A stretch of 25,687 bases of DNA from JAIRQX01 sp031556255 (GTDB taxonomy: Bacteria > Chrysiogenota > Deferribacteres > Deferribacterales > JAISNW01), in contig JAVBTI010000119.1 in NCBI GenBank assembly GCA_031556255.1, forward strand, positions 1 through 25,687. Reading direction: 5' to 3'. The translations under genes and the position numbers were made by a program. Below the pieces are notes generated by a model. The model was not told the origin of the DNA. It worked only from the letters and a program-made list of their open reading frames with translations, and searched no databases. Shown piece by piece: positions 6,142-12,479 of the stretch. Position 1 is the stretch's first letter; each line of letters begins with the position of its first letter.

Positions 6142-7743
6142 TATAGCGGCCAGATCTTCCTGTACCGTTTTTGTGCCCGTGATGCCGAAACTTTCCACCA
6201 GGGTTTTGGCCACATTTGGCGAAAGAAATGCCGGCAGTGTAGGCCCGAGGCGGACGTTTTTGAAGCCGAGCGCCAGAAGCGCAAGCAATACCGCCACCGC
6301 TTTTTGCTCGTACCATGCCACATCAAAAGCTATGGGCAGTTTATTTATATCATCCAGTTCGAATACTTCTTTCAGTTTAAGAGCTATTACGGCGAGGGAA
6401 TAACAGTCGTTGCATTGCCCGGCATCCAGAACTCTTGGTATGCCTCCGATATCACCCAGATCCAGAGAGTTATACCTGTATTTCGCGCAGCCTGCTGTGA
6501 GTATAATATTGTCTTTCGGCAGCGCTTTAGCGATATCTGTGAAGTATTCCCGCTCTTTCTGCCTGCCGTCGCAGCCCGCCATGACGACGAATTTTTTAAC
6601 GGCTCCGCTTTTGACCGCGTTTACGACGGCCTCGGCAAGCGACATAACCTGCTCGTGTCCGAAACCTATGGTCAAGGACTTGCCGGGGTTATTCCCCAAA
6701 GGCTGAGAAGCTAGCGCAGCGTTTATAACAGGAGAAAAATCTTTCATTTTACCTTTTTCACGGTCAGGGATATGCGTGCATCCTTCATAGGCTGTGACGC
6801 CGGTGGTGAATACTCTGTTTTTGTAGCTGTCTTTAGGTTTTTGAATGCAGTTTGTTGTGAAAAGGAAGGGGCCGGAAAAGTTTTCGAACTCTTCCTGCTG
6901 TTTCCACCATGATGAGCCGAAATTGCCTGCGAGATGTTTATACTGCCTGAATTTCGGATACGCGTTAGCCGGCAGCATCTCGCCGTGTGTATAGATATCG
7001 ATCCCTTTCCCTTCGGTCTGTATAAGAAGTTCTTCCAGATCTTTCAGATCATGCCCGCTTATGAGTATTCCGCGGCCGGCCCTGGTGCCGGTGGGCACTG
7101 AAGTTATCTCCTGCGCGCCGTAATGCTTTGTATTGGCGGTGTGGAGCAGAGCAAGGGCTTTTACCGCCAGATCGCCGCACTTCATGACCATTGCCAGCAG
7201 TTTATCCGCGGGGGGGTTACCGGCCAGTTCCGATAGTATCTCAGCTATCCCTGCGGAAAGGGCACTATCGGTCTCATTTAAAACCCACGCATGGTGTGCG
7301 TAAGCGGCAACGCCTTTCAGGCCGTATATCAAGAGCTCCCGCAGGCTGCGGAGGTCTTCGTTTTGCTGAGCTAATACACCTATCCGGGATGATACCGCAG
7401 CTATATCGGAATAAGTTTTGGGTGCCCACGAAGCCGCGGCAGACCACTTCACATCGCCGGCAGCCGTCTTTTTAAGTGTCTCACGCTCGTTTACAAGCCT
7501 GTAAATCAGGGATTCAAGATCCGCAGCGTCAAAATTCACATTTGTCACGGTGGCAAACAGTCCATGCAGGATCAGCCCGGCAGTATCATCGTTTGCTTTG
7601 GCTTTATGCGCCGCTTCCCCTAACCCTATTGTTGCGTACAGCACGGCATCCTGCAGCATGGCCACCTTGTCTGACTTACCGCAGACCCCGGATTTGTCGC
7701 ACCCTTTGTTGTTAAGCGCCTCTTGGCATTGATAACAGAACAT
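6133..7743 (-). CDS. hcp: Hydroxylamine reductase / hybrid-cluster protein
   Basis: Hcp is a cytoplasmic iron-sulfur enzyme with hydroxylamine and NO-reducing activity, used against nitrosative stress. I start it at 7743 (MFCYQCQE), where GGAGG precedes ATG; an upstream in-frame ATG adds 13 residues without a ribosome site. The 536-residue product is complete. The first cluster uses C3, C6, C15 and C21 in the anaerobe-type C-x2-C-x8-C-x5-C spacing. Hybrid-cluster ligands are all visible: H231, E255, C299, C391 (persulfide position), C419, C444, E479 and K481; spacings agree with Desulfovibrio Hcp. No hcr reductase gene lies beside it, as is usual for this class. A perfect FNR-type box lies 57 bases upstream of the start codon. 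Confidence 0.97.
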   Translation of the reverse strand: MFCYQCQEALNNKGCDKSGVCGKSDKVAMLQDAVLYATIGLGEAAHKAKANDDTAGLILHGLFATVTNVNFDAADLESLIYRLVNERETLKKTAAGDVKWSAAASWAPKTYSDIAAVSSRIGVLAQQNEDLRSLRELLIYGLKGVAAYAHHAWVLNETDSALSAGIAEILSELAGNPPADKLLAMVMKCGDLAVKALALLHTANTKHYGAQEITSVPTGTRAGRGILISGHDLKDLEELLIQTEGKGIDIYTHGEMLPANAYPKFRQYKHLAGNFGSSWWKQQEEFENFSGPFLFTTNCIQKPKDSYKNRVFTTGVTAYEGCTHIPDREKGKMKDFSPVINAALASQPLGNNPGKSLTIGFGHEQVMSLAEAVVNAVKSGAVKKFVVMAGCDGRQKEREYFTDIAKALPKDNIILTAGCAKYRYNSLDLGDIGGIPRVLDAGQCNDCYSLAVIALKLKEVFELDDINKLPIAFDVAWYEQKAVAVLLALLALGFKNVRLGPTLPAFLSPNVAKTLVESFGITGTKTVQEDLAAISM

Positions 7744-7800
7744 CTTGCCCTCCTTGTAGTAATGCTTTAAAGAGGGTAGCATCCGCCGGTGAAAAATTAA

Positions 7801-7814
7801 TTGATGTGGATCAA
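7801..7814 (-). promoter_or_regulatory. FNR/HcpR-type operator upstream of hcp
   Basis: TTGAT-N4-ATCAA matches the FNR consensus in all ten fixed positions. The centre lies about 64 bases before the hcp start codon. For a class II FNR arrangement (centre at -41.5) transcription would begin near 7766, giving a leader of about 22 bases, which is plausible. The CRP/FNR-family regulator HcpR controls hcp in many anaerobes and reads related sites, so either FNR or HcpR could bind. No such regulator gene is in the window. Confidence 0.8.
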
Positions 7815-7835
7815 GTTTTGAAAATAAATGTAAAA

Positions 7836-8348
7836 TTATTTATTGGTGATCCTTTCGGTAAGCAGCGCGCCGGTGTCGGCGGACACTCCGCTCAGTTCGA
7901 TATATTTTATATTGGATGAAAGCCCGGTTCCGGTGAGGTTCACATATACTTTGTTCAGAATGGCCGGTTCGCCGTTGATATTTACGATTACCCGGGGACA
8001 TCCGTCCGCCATCGTCAATTCAACGGTTTTATCCGGAAGGGCGGTAATGCGGAACAGGTAATTTAACCCCGCTGTTTCGTTTAAGTAGTTCACGCCGTAC
8101 GCAAATGTTTCTTCCAGCCAGCCCAACGCTCTTTTTTTGGTGGAGTTGATGCGGCTCCAGTATATGTACATTGGCTCTTCGTCATTGAGCATCCCTTTGC
8201 CGTCAATGTTTGCGTCGTACGCGACTATGTTTGAGTTAGTGGATTTTTCTATATAAAAAAGCCTTTGTGAGCATATCTGTGAATCTGCGGCGGCTGCCCA
8301 CGCGGATAGCAGCAAAACAAACGGCAATACTGCGAAAACAAGCTTCAT
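7836..8348 (-). CDS. Secreted DUF4833 protein, copy 2
   Basis: The product is 170 residues with a Sec signal (MKLVFAVLPFVLLLSAWAAA) cleaved near residue 20, so it should be periplasmic. The mature part matches the DUF4833 pattern: LFYIEKSTNSNIVAYDANI, then EEPMYIYWSRI, LGWLEETFAYGVNYL, and a strand-rich remainder with INGEPAILNKVYVNL. Cysteines near residue 26 and in ADGCPRV may form a disulfide. It is a tandem paralogue of the gene at 8388-8924, with YDA, PxxIYW, ING-x-x-A-LN-x-Y-N and GALxTER matching in order. The function of this domain is unknown. A 39-base gap with AAGGA separates it from its paralogue. It lies upstream of hcp, whose own promoter falls in the 92-base gap after this gene. 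Confidence 0.8.
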   Translation of the reverse strand: MKLVFAVLPFVLLLSAWAAAADSQICSQRLFYIEKSTNSNIVAYDANIDGKGMLNDEEPMYIYWSRINSTKKRALGWLEETFAYGVNYLNETAGLNYLFRITALPDKTVELTMADGCPRVIVNINGEPAILNKVYVNLTGTGLSSNIKYIELSGVSADTGALLTERITNK

Positions 8349-8387
8349 TCTTGAAAATCCTTATATTAAAATTAACTGTAATCAGCA

Positions 8388-8924
8388 CTATCTGGCGTTT
8401 ACTCTTTCTGTAACCAATGCGCCGTCTTCCAGCGTGAACCCGGAGATATCCAGATGAGAAACGTTGGGTATCCCCGCTGTTTTCGACTTTATGTTGATAT
8501 AAATCGTATTCAGCAGGGCATCCTGGCCGTTTATCTCCGTGATGGCTTCCGTGCAACCGTCTTTTTTAAGGGTGACCGTAATGTTGCGGTTTTTCAGTAT
8601 ACTGTTTTTCACATTAACGATATATTTTGTACCTTTCTCAATTTCTTTCACTGTTATGCCGAACTGCGGGTTTTCGAGAAAGGTGAGACCCTCGCGCTGC
8701 CCTTTTTCCGCGTACATGATCCAGTATATATCAACAGGTTTTTTGGAGTTTATCTTCCCGCCCGACATAACCGCATCATAAAAAAGCACGTTTTTATTAT
8801 CGCTTTTGGTGATAGTGAATAAATGTTCCGCACATTTGCCTGTTTCATGGCTTTGAGCTGAAGCTGTGAGCGGAAGTATTGAGAGAACAAGCACAATGAT
8901 GGTTTTTTGAAGGAACGCGGGCAT
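8388..8924 (-). CDS. Secreted DUF4833 protein, copy 1
   Basis: The product is 178 residues with a Sec signal ending in SAQS at about residue 25, so it should be periplasmic. DUF4833 features are clear: LFTITKSDNKNVLFYDAVM, KKPVDIYWIMYAEKG, REGLTFLENPQFGITV, and LDISGFTLEDGALVTERV at the C-terminus. It shares the order of motifs with the downstream copy at 7836-8348, but identity is only moderate, so the duplication is not recent. Two cysteines (CAEHLF and KDGCTEA) lie at equivalent places in both copies and could form a disulfide. The start has GGGAG about 9 bases upstream. It follows trmN6 after 45 bases, suggesting readthrough from the tonB-trmN6 operon. Function unknown. Confidence 0.8.
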   Translation of the reverse strand: MPAFLQKTIIVLVLSILPLTASAQSHETGKCAEHLFTITKSDNKNVLFYDAVMSGGKINSKKPVDIYWIMYAEKGQREGLTFLENPQFGITVKEIEKGTKYIVNVKNSILKNRNITVTLKKDGCTEAITEINGQDALLNTIYINIKSKTAGIPNVSHLDISGFTLEDGALVTERVNAR

Positions 8925-8969
8925 TGACTAATACTCCCATTTCTTTCATATTGCTTGTGACAAGATAGT

Positions 8970-9680
8970 CTAAAACCAAACGCCTTGCAAGATATTTGAA
9001 TAAATTCCGTCATTTTTTTTGTTCTGGATTATGGGCGGCTCCACAGCCAGCTCAGTCCCGGCGCCGTAAACGCACTCCAGGAAAAAAATTCCGGCCTTTT
9101 TGTCTTCGGCGGCATGCATAAAACGCAGCCTTTTAGGTTCAAAATCATACTCCCTGCACAGACTTACAATATAAGCGAGCCTGTCGGCGTCGCCCGTGAC
9201 CGCAAGTCTTCCGCCATAATAAATATGGCTCCTGCAGAATCCGAGAAGCTTATCAAAAGGCATGCTGCCGTCAAACCTGGCGACGGATTCCCTTTCATCA
9301 GCGCTGGTTTTTCCGCTGTGCGGGGATCTATAAGGAGGGTTGCATATAGCAGCATGAAATTTATGTTTTGGTTTATATTGACAGATATTTACATTAATAA
9401 CTTTAACTGACTCTTCAAGTTTGTTGAGTTCTATTGTTTTCAGCAGGCATTCGTACATCTCCGGCTGTAATTCGATTGCCGTTATATCGTCAGCACCTTT
9501 AAGTTTATTTATCAGCACGCTCAGCACCCCGGAACCGCTGCCGATATCTATGATTTTTTCTCCTTTTTTCACTGTGGTAAACCAGGCCAGCGCCACCGAA
9601 TCTATGCCGAAACGGAATCCTTTGGCCGGCTGGCATATTTTGATTTCAGGGCGTATTATGGAATCGATCGTATAGTCCAT
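8970..9680 (-). CDS. trmN6: tRNA1(Val) adenine-N6 methyltransferase-like protein (TrmN6/YfiC)
   Basis: This 236-residue cytoplasmic enzyme should transfer a methyl group from S-adenosylmethionine to an adenine N6 in tRNA. The N-terminal F-x-FG-x-DSVAL (22-31), the SAM-binding IIDIGSGSGVLSVL (43-56), the acidic end of strand 2 (ITAIELQPEM) and catalytic NPPY (114-117) followed by RSPHSGKTSADERE are all as in TrmN6/YfiC. That after-NPPY segment, with ARFDGSMPFDKLL next, is diagnostic of this group against other N6 methylases. The gene starts at the base where tonB stops (TGATG), so translation is coupled. Substrate assignment rests on family resemblance; small-subunit or other tRNA targets in this lineage are possible. 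Confidence 0.85.
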   Translation of the reverse strand: MDYTIDSIIRPEIKICQPAKGFRFGIDSVALAWFTTVKKGEKIIDIGSGSGVLSVLINKLKGADDITAIELQPEMYECLLKTIELNKLEESVKVINVNICQYKPKHKFHAAICNPPYRSPHSGKTSADERESVARFDGSMPFDKLLGFCRSHIYYGGRLAVTGDADRLAYIVSLCREYDFEPKRLRFMHAAEDKKAGIFFLECVYGAGTELAVEPPIIQNKKNDGIYSNILQGVWF

Positions 9681-10531
9681 CAGTACAACCTGTATTCGCC
9701 CGTCAGAGTGTAGATGAAGTAACCGTTGACGTGCAGGACGTTGAGTTCGTATGGGTCCGGCAGTTCCACCCTGGGCATGCTTTTCAGGGTACGCAGAGCT
9801 TCCCTGTCCAGCGCGGGATAGCCGCTCGATTCAAGTACATTTATATCCGTAATGGAGCCATCTTTGTTAATATTAAACGTTATTCGTACAATTCCTGCTT
9901 CACCGCGCCTGGCGGCATCGGGGGGATATCGCCATATTCCGTAAAGCGCGCGCGCGAATTTATAGAAATACGAATCATATTTGGCGGACATATTGTTGAA
10001 AGTCACGCTGTCTTCGCCCGGAGGCAATTGCTGCTGGCTGAGGTAGTCTTTTATTATGTCGCGTATGCTTCTGTCCGGGCCGTACAGATCGCTGTTCCTC
10101 GGCATGCTGAGGAATTCGTCCGGCGTCAGTGGCTTACTCAACGGACTATCCGGCGATATCTGTTTTGGGATTATCGGCGGCCGGCCGGCCGGCTGTTCCG
10201 CAGGCCCGGGTTCACCGGTATCGCCGTCATCCGGTCCCTCCGGGCTGGGTTTAGGCAAGGGCTTCACCGGCAAAGGTTTTTCCGGTTCAGGTGTGCGAGG
10301 GACGGGTTCAGTTGGTGCCGCGGGCTTCGGGGCAGGCTGTTGCCGTGGTTGCTGCTGTGGTTCGGGCTTCAGGGAAGGGGTTTCCGGAGTTCGGGGCACC
10401 TCTTTGGGGATGATCTCTATGGGGATGATCTGCTCAGTTTCTTTTCCCTGTTCCGTTTCATGGATGACCAGAAGAAGAACCGGCAAATGCAGCAGCAAAG
10501 ACAGTAAAAGGAAGATTAAAGGATTTCTCAT
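9680..10531 (-). CDS. tonB: Energy transducer TonB
   Basis: TonB links the proton-motive-force complex ExbBD to outer-membrane receptors. The 283-residue protein has an N-terminal signal anchor (4-24), a long Pro/Glu/Lys-rich periplasm-spanning stretch (about 38-130) and a C-terminal TonB fold: IWRYPPDAARRGEAGIVRITFNINKDGSITDINVLESSGYPALDREALRTLKSM. The terminal strand YFIYTLTGEYRLY is also typical. No exbB or exbD lies beside it, so this copy must use a complex encoded elsewhere or act in TonB-like roles. It has no clear Shine-Dalgarno sequence. It overlaps trmN6 by one base and is divergent from the heat-shock operon. Family call is firm; the receptor partner is unknown. Confidence 0.9.
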   Translation of the reverse strand: MRNPLIFLLLSLLLHLPVLLLVIHETEQGKETEQIIPIEIIPKEVPRTPETPSLKPEPQQQPRQQPAPKPAAPTEPVPRTPEPEKPLPVKPLPKPSPEGPDDGDTGEPGPAEQPAGRPPIIPKQISPDSPLSKPLTPDEFLSMPRNSDLYGPDRSIRDIIKDYLSQQQLPPGEDSVTFNNMSAKYDSYFYKFARALYGIWRYPPDAARRGEAGIVRITFNINKDGSITDINVLESSGYPALDREALRTLKSMPRVELPDPYELNVLHVNGYFIYTLTGEYRLY

Positions 10532-10544
10532 AAAACTTTATTTC

Positions 10545-10572
10545 AAAATAGCATAATGGGGATAATTTTCAA
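10545..10572 (-). promoter_or_regulatory. Candidate sigma-70 promoter for tonB
   Basis: On the minus strand TTGAAA (10567-10572) and TATTTT (10545-10550) are separated by 16 bases. Transcription would begin only about 7 bases before the tonB ATG, which has no clear ribosome site, so the message could be nearly leaderless, or the true promoter may lie further upstream. Confidence 0.35.
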
Positions 10573-10621
10573 TAATGAATATACGACATAAAATAAATAT
10601 CTACATACTCATTATAAATTA

Positions 10622-10642
10622 GTTGACATAAACCGACTCAAG
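10622..10642 (+). promoter_or_regulatory. HAIR-like HspR operator overlapping the hsp20 promoter
   Basis: The HspR inverted repeat consensus is CTTGAGT-N7-ACTCAAG. Here GTTGACA (10622-10628) and ACTCAAG (10636-10642) are separated by exactly 7 bases. The right half is perfect, the left half keeps the TTGA core, giving 11 of 14 consensus positions. The left half coincides with the -35 box and the right half lies in the promoter spacer, so bound HspR would block polymerase. hspR is the third gene of the operon. Confidence 0.8.
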
Positions 10643-10651
10643 TTTTATTAT
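10623..10651 (+). promoter_or_regulatory. Sigma-70 promoter of hsp20-cbpA-hspR
   Basis: A perfect -35 TTGACA (10623-10628) is followed by 17 bases and TATTAT (10646-10651), which matches five of six -10 positions. Transcription should begin near 10658, leaving a leader of about 23 bases with GAGGGAG as ribosome site. Such a strong housekeeping promoter suits control by a repressor. Confidence 0.8.
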
Positions 10652-10680
10652 ACATTTTAATAAAGTTTACGAGGGAGCTT

Positions 10681-11112
10681 ATGTCTATTCGCTGGGATCC
10701 GTTAAAAGATATACTGAATATGCACGACAGACTTAACCGCATGTTCAGTGACACATTCCAGAAAAATGATCTTTCCGGCTCAGGTGAGTGGCTGCCGCCT
10801 GTGGATATTTATGAAACTGAGACTGAGATAGTTATCCTTGCCGAGCTGCCTGGAATCCCGGAAGACGCTATTGATGTGCAGATGAACGATGGTGTCCTTG
10901 TGCTGCGGGGGGAAAAACCGTCACCCAGGGATAACGAGACCGACAGCTATTACAGGCTGGAACGTCCGTTTGGTAAATTTTCCAGATCGTTTACACTTCC
11001 GAACGGCCTTGAGCTTTCCGATGTAAAGGCGTCGATCCGGGACGGTGTATTGAAAATTACTATGAGTAAAGTACAGAGCCGCCCGAAAAATATCAAGGTA
11101 ACCAAAGATTAG
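10681..11112 (+). CDS. Small heat-shock protein, Hsp20/alpha-crystallin family
   Basis: This 143-residue cytoplasmic chaperone binds unfolding proteins without ATP and keeps them ready for refolding by DnaK systems. The N-terminus (WDPLKDILNMHDRLNRMF) is typical of class A bacterial Hsp20. The alpha-crystallin domain spans about 38-130: PPVDIYETETEIVILAELPG, a mid-domain YYRLERPFGKFSRSF, and the signature ASIRDGVLKITM. The short tail ends with an I-x-V motif (PKNIKV) used in oligomer assembly. The ribosome site is GAGGGAG. It is first in an operon with cbpA-like dnaJ and hspR, expressed from a sigma-70 promoter that overlaps a HAIR-like site, so heat induction by HspR release is likely. Confidence 0.95.
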   Translation: MSIRWDPLKDILNMHDRLNRMFSDTFQKNDLSGSGEWLPPVDIYETETEIVILAELPGIPEDAIDVQMNDGVLVLRGEKPSPRDNETDSYYRLERPFGKFSRSFTLPNGLELSDVKASIRDGVLKITMSKVQSRPKNIKVTKD

Positions 11113-11135
11113 TTATAGCAGGAGTATATATATTA

Positions 11136-12050
11136 ATGGCACAGAATTACTATGACATACTGGGTGTGGATAAGAAAGCAACCGACGAAGAGATAAAGAA
11201 AGCGTACCGCTCCATGGCGCGTAAATACCATCCGGATGTCAATCAGGGGGATAAGGGCGCGGAGGCGAAGTTTAAAGAAGTGTCGGAGGCCTACGCCGTA
11301 CTGTCGGACAAGGAAAAAAGAGATCAGTACGATAATCTTGGCCACGACGCGTTCACCCACAGCGGCCAGGGTTATGATTTTAATAACATGAATTACGAAG
11401 ATATGCGTAATTTCAATTTCGGCGGCATGAGTATGGAAGATTTGCTCGGGGATATATTCGGTACGCGTTCCCGCCGGTCGAACCGCCCCATGAAAGGGCC
11501 GGACGTGCAATACAGCCTTTCCATACCTTTCGCGGATGTAATAAGGGGAAATGAATATGAGTTGAACCTTTCCTCAGGCACCGGGCAGGAGCGTATAAAA
11601 GTCAAAATTCCTGCCGGTGTGGATAATAACTCAAAAATACGGATCGCGGGAAAAGGCGGCCCCGGTATCAATAACGGCCCCAAGGGGGATCTGTATATTC
11701 TGCCGAGAATACCGAAGCACTCCGTATATGAACGGGAAGGCAGCGACCTGTATATCCAAATGGATATAGATATGTTTGAAGCCACACTGGGAACGAAAAT
11801 TCAAGTGCCCACGCCTTACGGCGCGGTAAATTTAAGCATTCCCGCCGCCACTCAGGAAGGCCAGAAATTCCGCCTCAAAGGAAAAGGAGTACCCTCTTTG
11901 AAAGGGAACGTCAAAGGCGATCTTTATGTAGTCGCGCGGATACGGATCCCCGAGATCAAAGATGAAAGCGATAAAAAAATACTTACGGAAATGATGAACC
12001 GCTACGCACGTCCCGACAGGGATGCAATTGTGAGAAAAGGCACGATATGA
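11136..12050 (+). CDS. cbpA: CbpA-type J-domain co-chaperone (DnaJ without zinc finger)
   Basis: This co-chaperone stimulates DnaK ATPase activity and delivers substrates. The 304-residue product has a J domain at 1-66 with HPD at 32-34, a Gly/Phe/Asn/Met-rich linker (about 67-105), then two beta-domains (about 120-295) with ERIKVKIPAGVDNNSKIRIAGKGGPG and VPTPYGAVNLSIPAATQEGQKFRLKGKGVP. It has no cysteines, so the zinc domain of class A DnaJ is absent, which makes it the CbpA (class B) type. AGGAG precedes ATG by 11 bases, a rather long spacing. It follows hsp20 by 23 bases and overlaps hspR by 4. The cbpA-hspR pairing is also known in Helicobacter and Campylobacter, where the operon is under HspR. 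Confidence 0.92.
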   Translation: MAQNYYDILGVDKKATDEEIKKAYRSMARKYHPDVNQGDKGAEAKFKEVSEAYAVLSDKEKRDQYDNLGHDAFTHSGQGYDFNNMNYEDMRNFNFGGMSMEDLLGDIFGTRSRRSNRPMKGPDVQYSLSIPFADVIRGNEYELNLSSGTGQERIKVKIPAGVDNNSKIRIAGKGGPGINNGPKGDLYILPRIPKHSVYEREGSDLYIQMDIDMFEATLGTKIQVPTPYGAVNLSIPAATQEGQKFRLKGKGVPSLKGNVKGDLYVVARIRIPEIKDESDKKILTEMMNRYARPDRDAIVRKGTI

Positions 12051-12370
12051 AAGACAAACCCCTCTACACTATAGGTGTGGTGTCGGAAATGGTCGGGCTG
12101 CATCCCCAGACCATACGCCAGTACGAACGGATGGGATTCCTTACGCCTTCACGCACGGATGGGAATACCAGACTGTACAGCGAAGACAACCTTGAACTTT
12201 TGCACATGATAGTCACCCTGACCAAAGAGAAAGGGGTGAATATCGCGGGGGTAGGGGTCATTTTACAGATGGCTGCGCAGATAGACGAACTGGAGCGGAG
12301 CATGGAAAAAATGCGCCGGCGTTTCTCCGAACTGCCCGGCAAAAAGATCAAAATATCAAAAGAAAGTTAA
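12047..12370 (+). CDS. hspR: HspR heat-shock repressor, MerR family
   Basis: HspR is a DNA-binding repressor of chaperone genes. The 107-residue protein has a MerR-type N-terminal winged helix: YTIGVVSEMVGLHPQTIRQYERMGFLTPSRTDGNTRLYSEDN (residues 7-48), where HPQTIRQYE is diagnostic of HspR. The following segment LELLHMIVTLTKEKGVNIAGVGVIL also matches HspR, and a short helix (QIDELERSMEKMRRRF) serves dimerisation. There are no metal-binding cysteines. ATG overlaps the dnaJ stop (ATGA). A HAIR-like site on the operon promoter at 10622-10642 suggests direct autorepression. In Streptomyces DnaK acts as corepressor; in Helicobacter CbpA modulates HspR, and a like interaction here is inference from gene order. 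Confidence 0.92.
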   Translation: MKDKPLYTIGVVSEMVGLHPQTIRQYERMGFLTPSRTDGNTRLYSEDNLELLHMIVTLTKEKGVNIAGVGVILQMAAQIDELERSMEKMRRRFSELPGKKIKISKES

Positions 12371-12430
12371 CATATTAGTAGCTATCCCTTTCTTGAATTT
12401 GCCATCAAAAATCCCTAGACATCAAAAAAA

Positions 12431-12456
12431 ATTTGAATACAATTAATCGTTCAAAT
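12431..12456. promoter_or_regulatory. Inverted repeat upstream of chemoreceptor gene
   Basis: ATTTGAA (12431-12437) and TTCAAAT (12450-12456) form a perfect 7-bp inverted repeat with a 12-base spacer, 24 bases before the chemoreceptor start. TTGAAT at 12433 could serve as a weak -35 with TAAATA at 12456, so the repeat would lie on the promoter. No flagellar sigma-28 pattern is visible. Confidence 0.3.
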
Positions 12457-12479
12457 AAATATATGGCTAAGGGTGCTAT

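Noticed and set aside
9731..10507. A 258-codon open frame on the plus strand
   Set aside because: It is antisense to tonB. The Arg/Phe-rich translation is what the complement of a Pro/Glu-rich coding stretch would give.
12456..12479. Sigma-28 flagellar promoter before the chemoreceptor
   Set aside because: TAAA is present, but there is no GCCGATAA-like -10 at the right distance.
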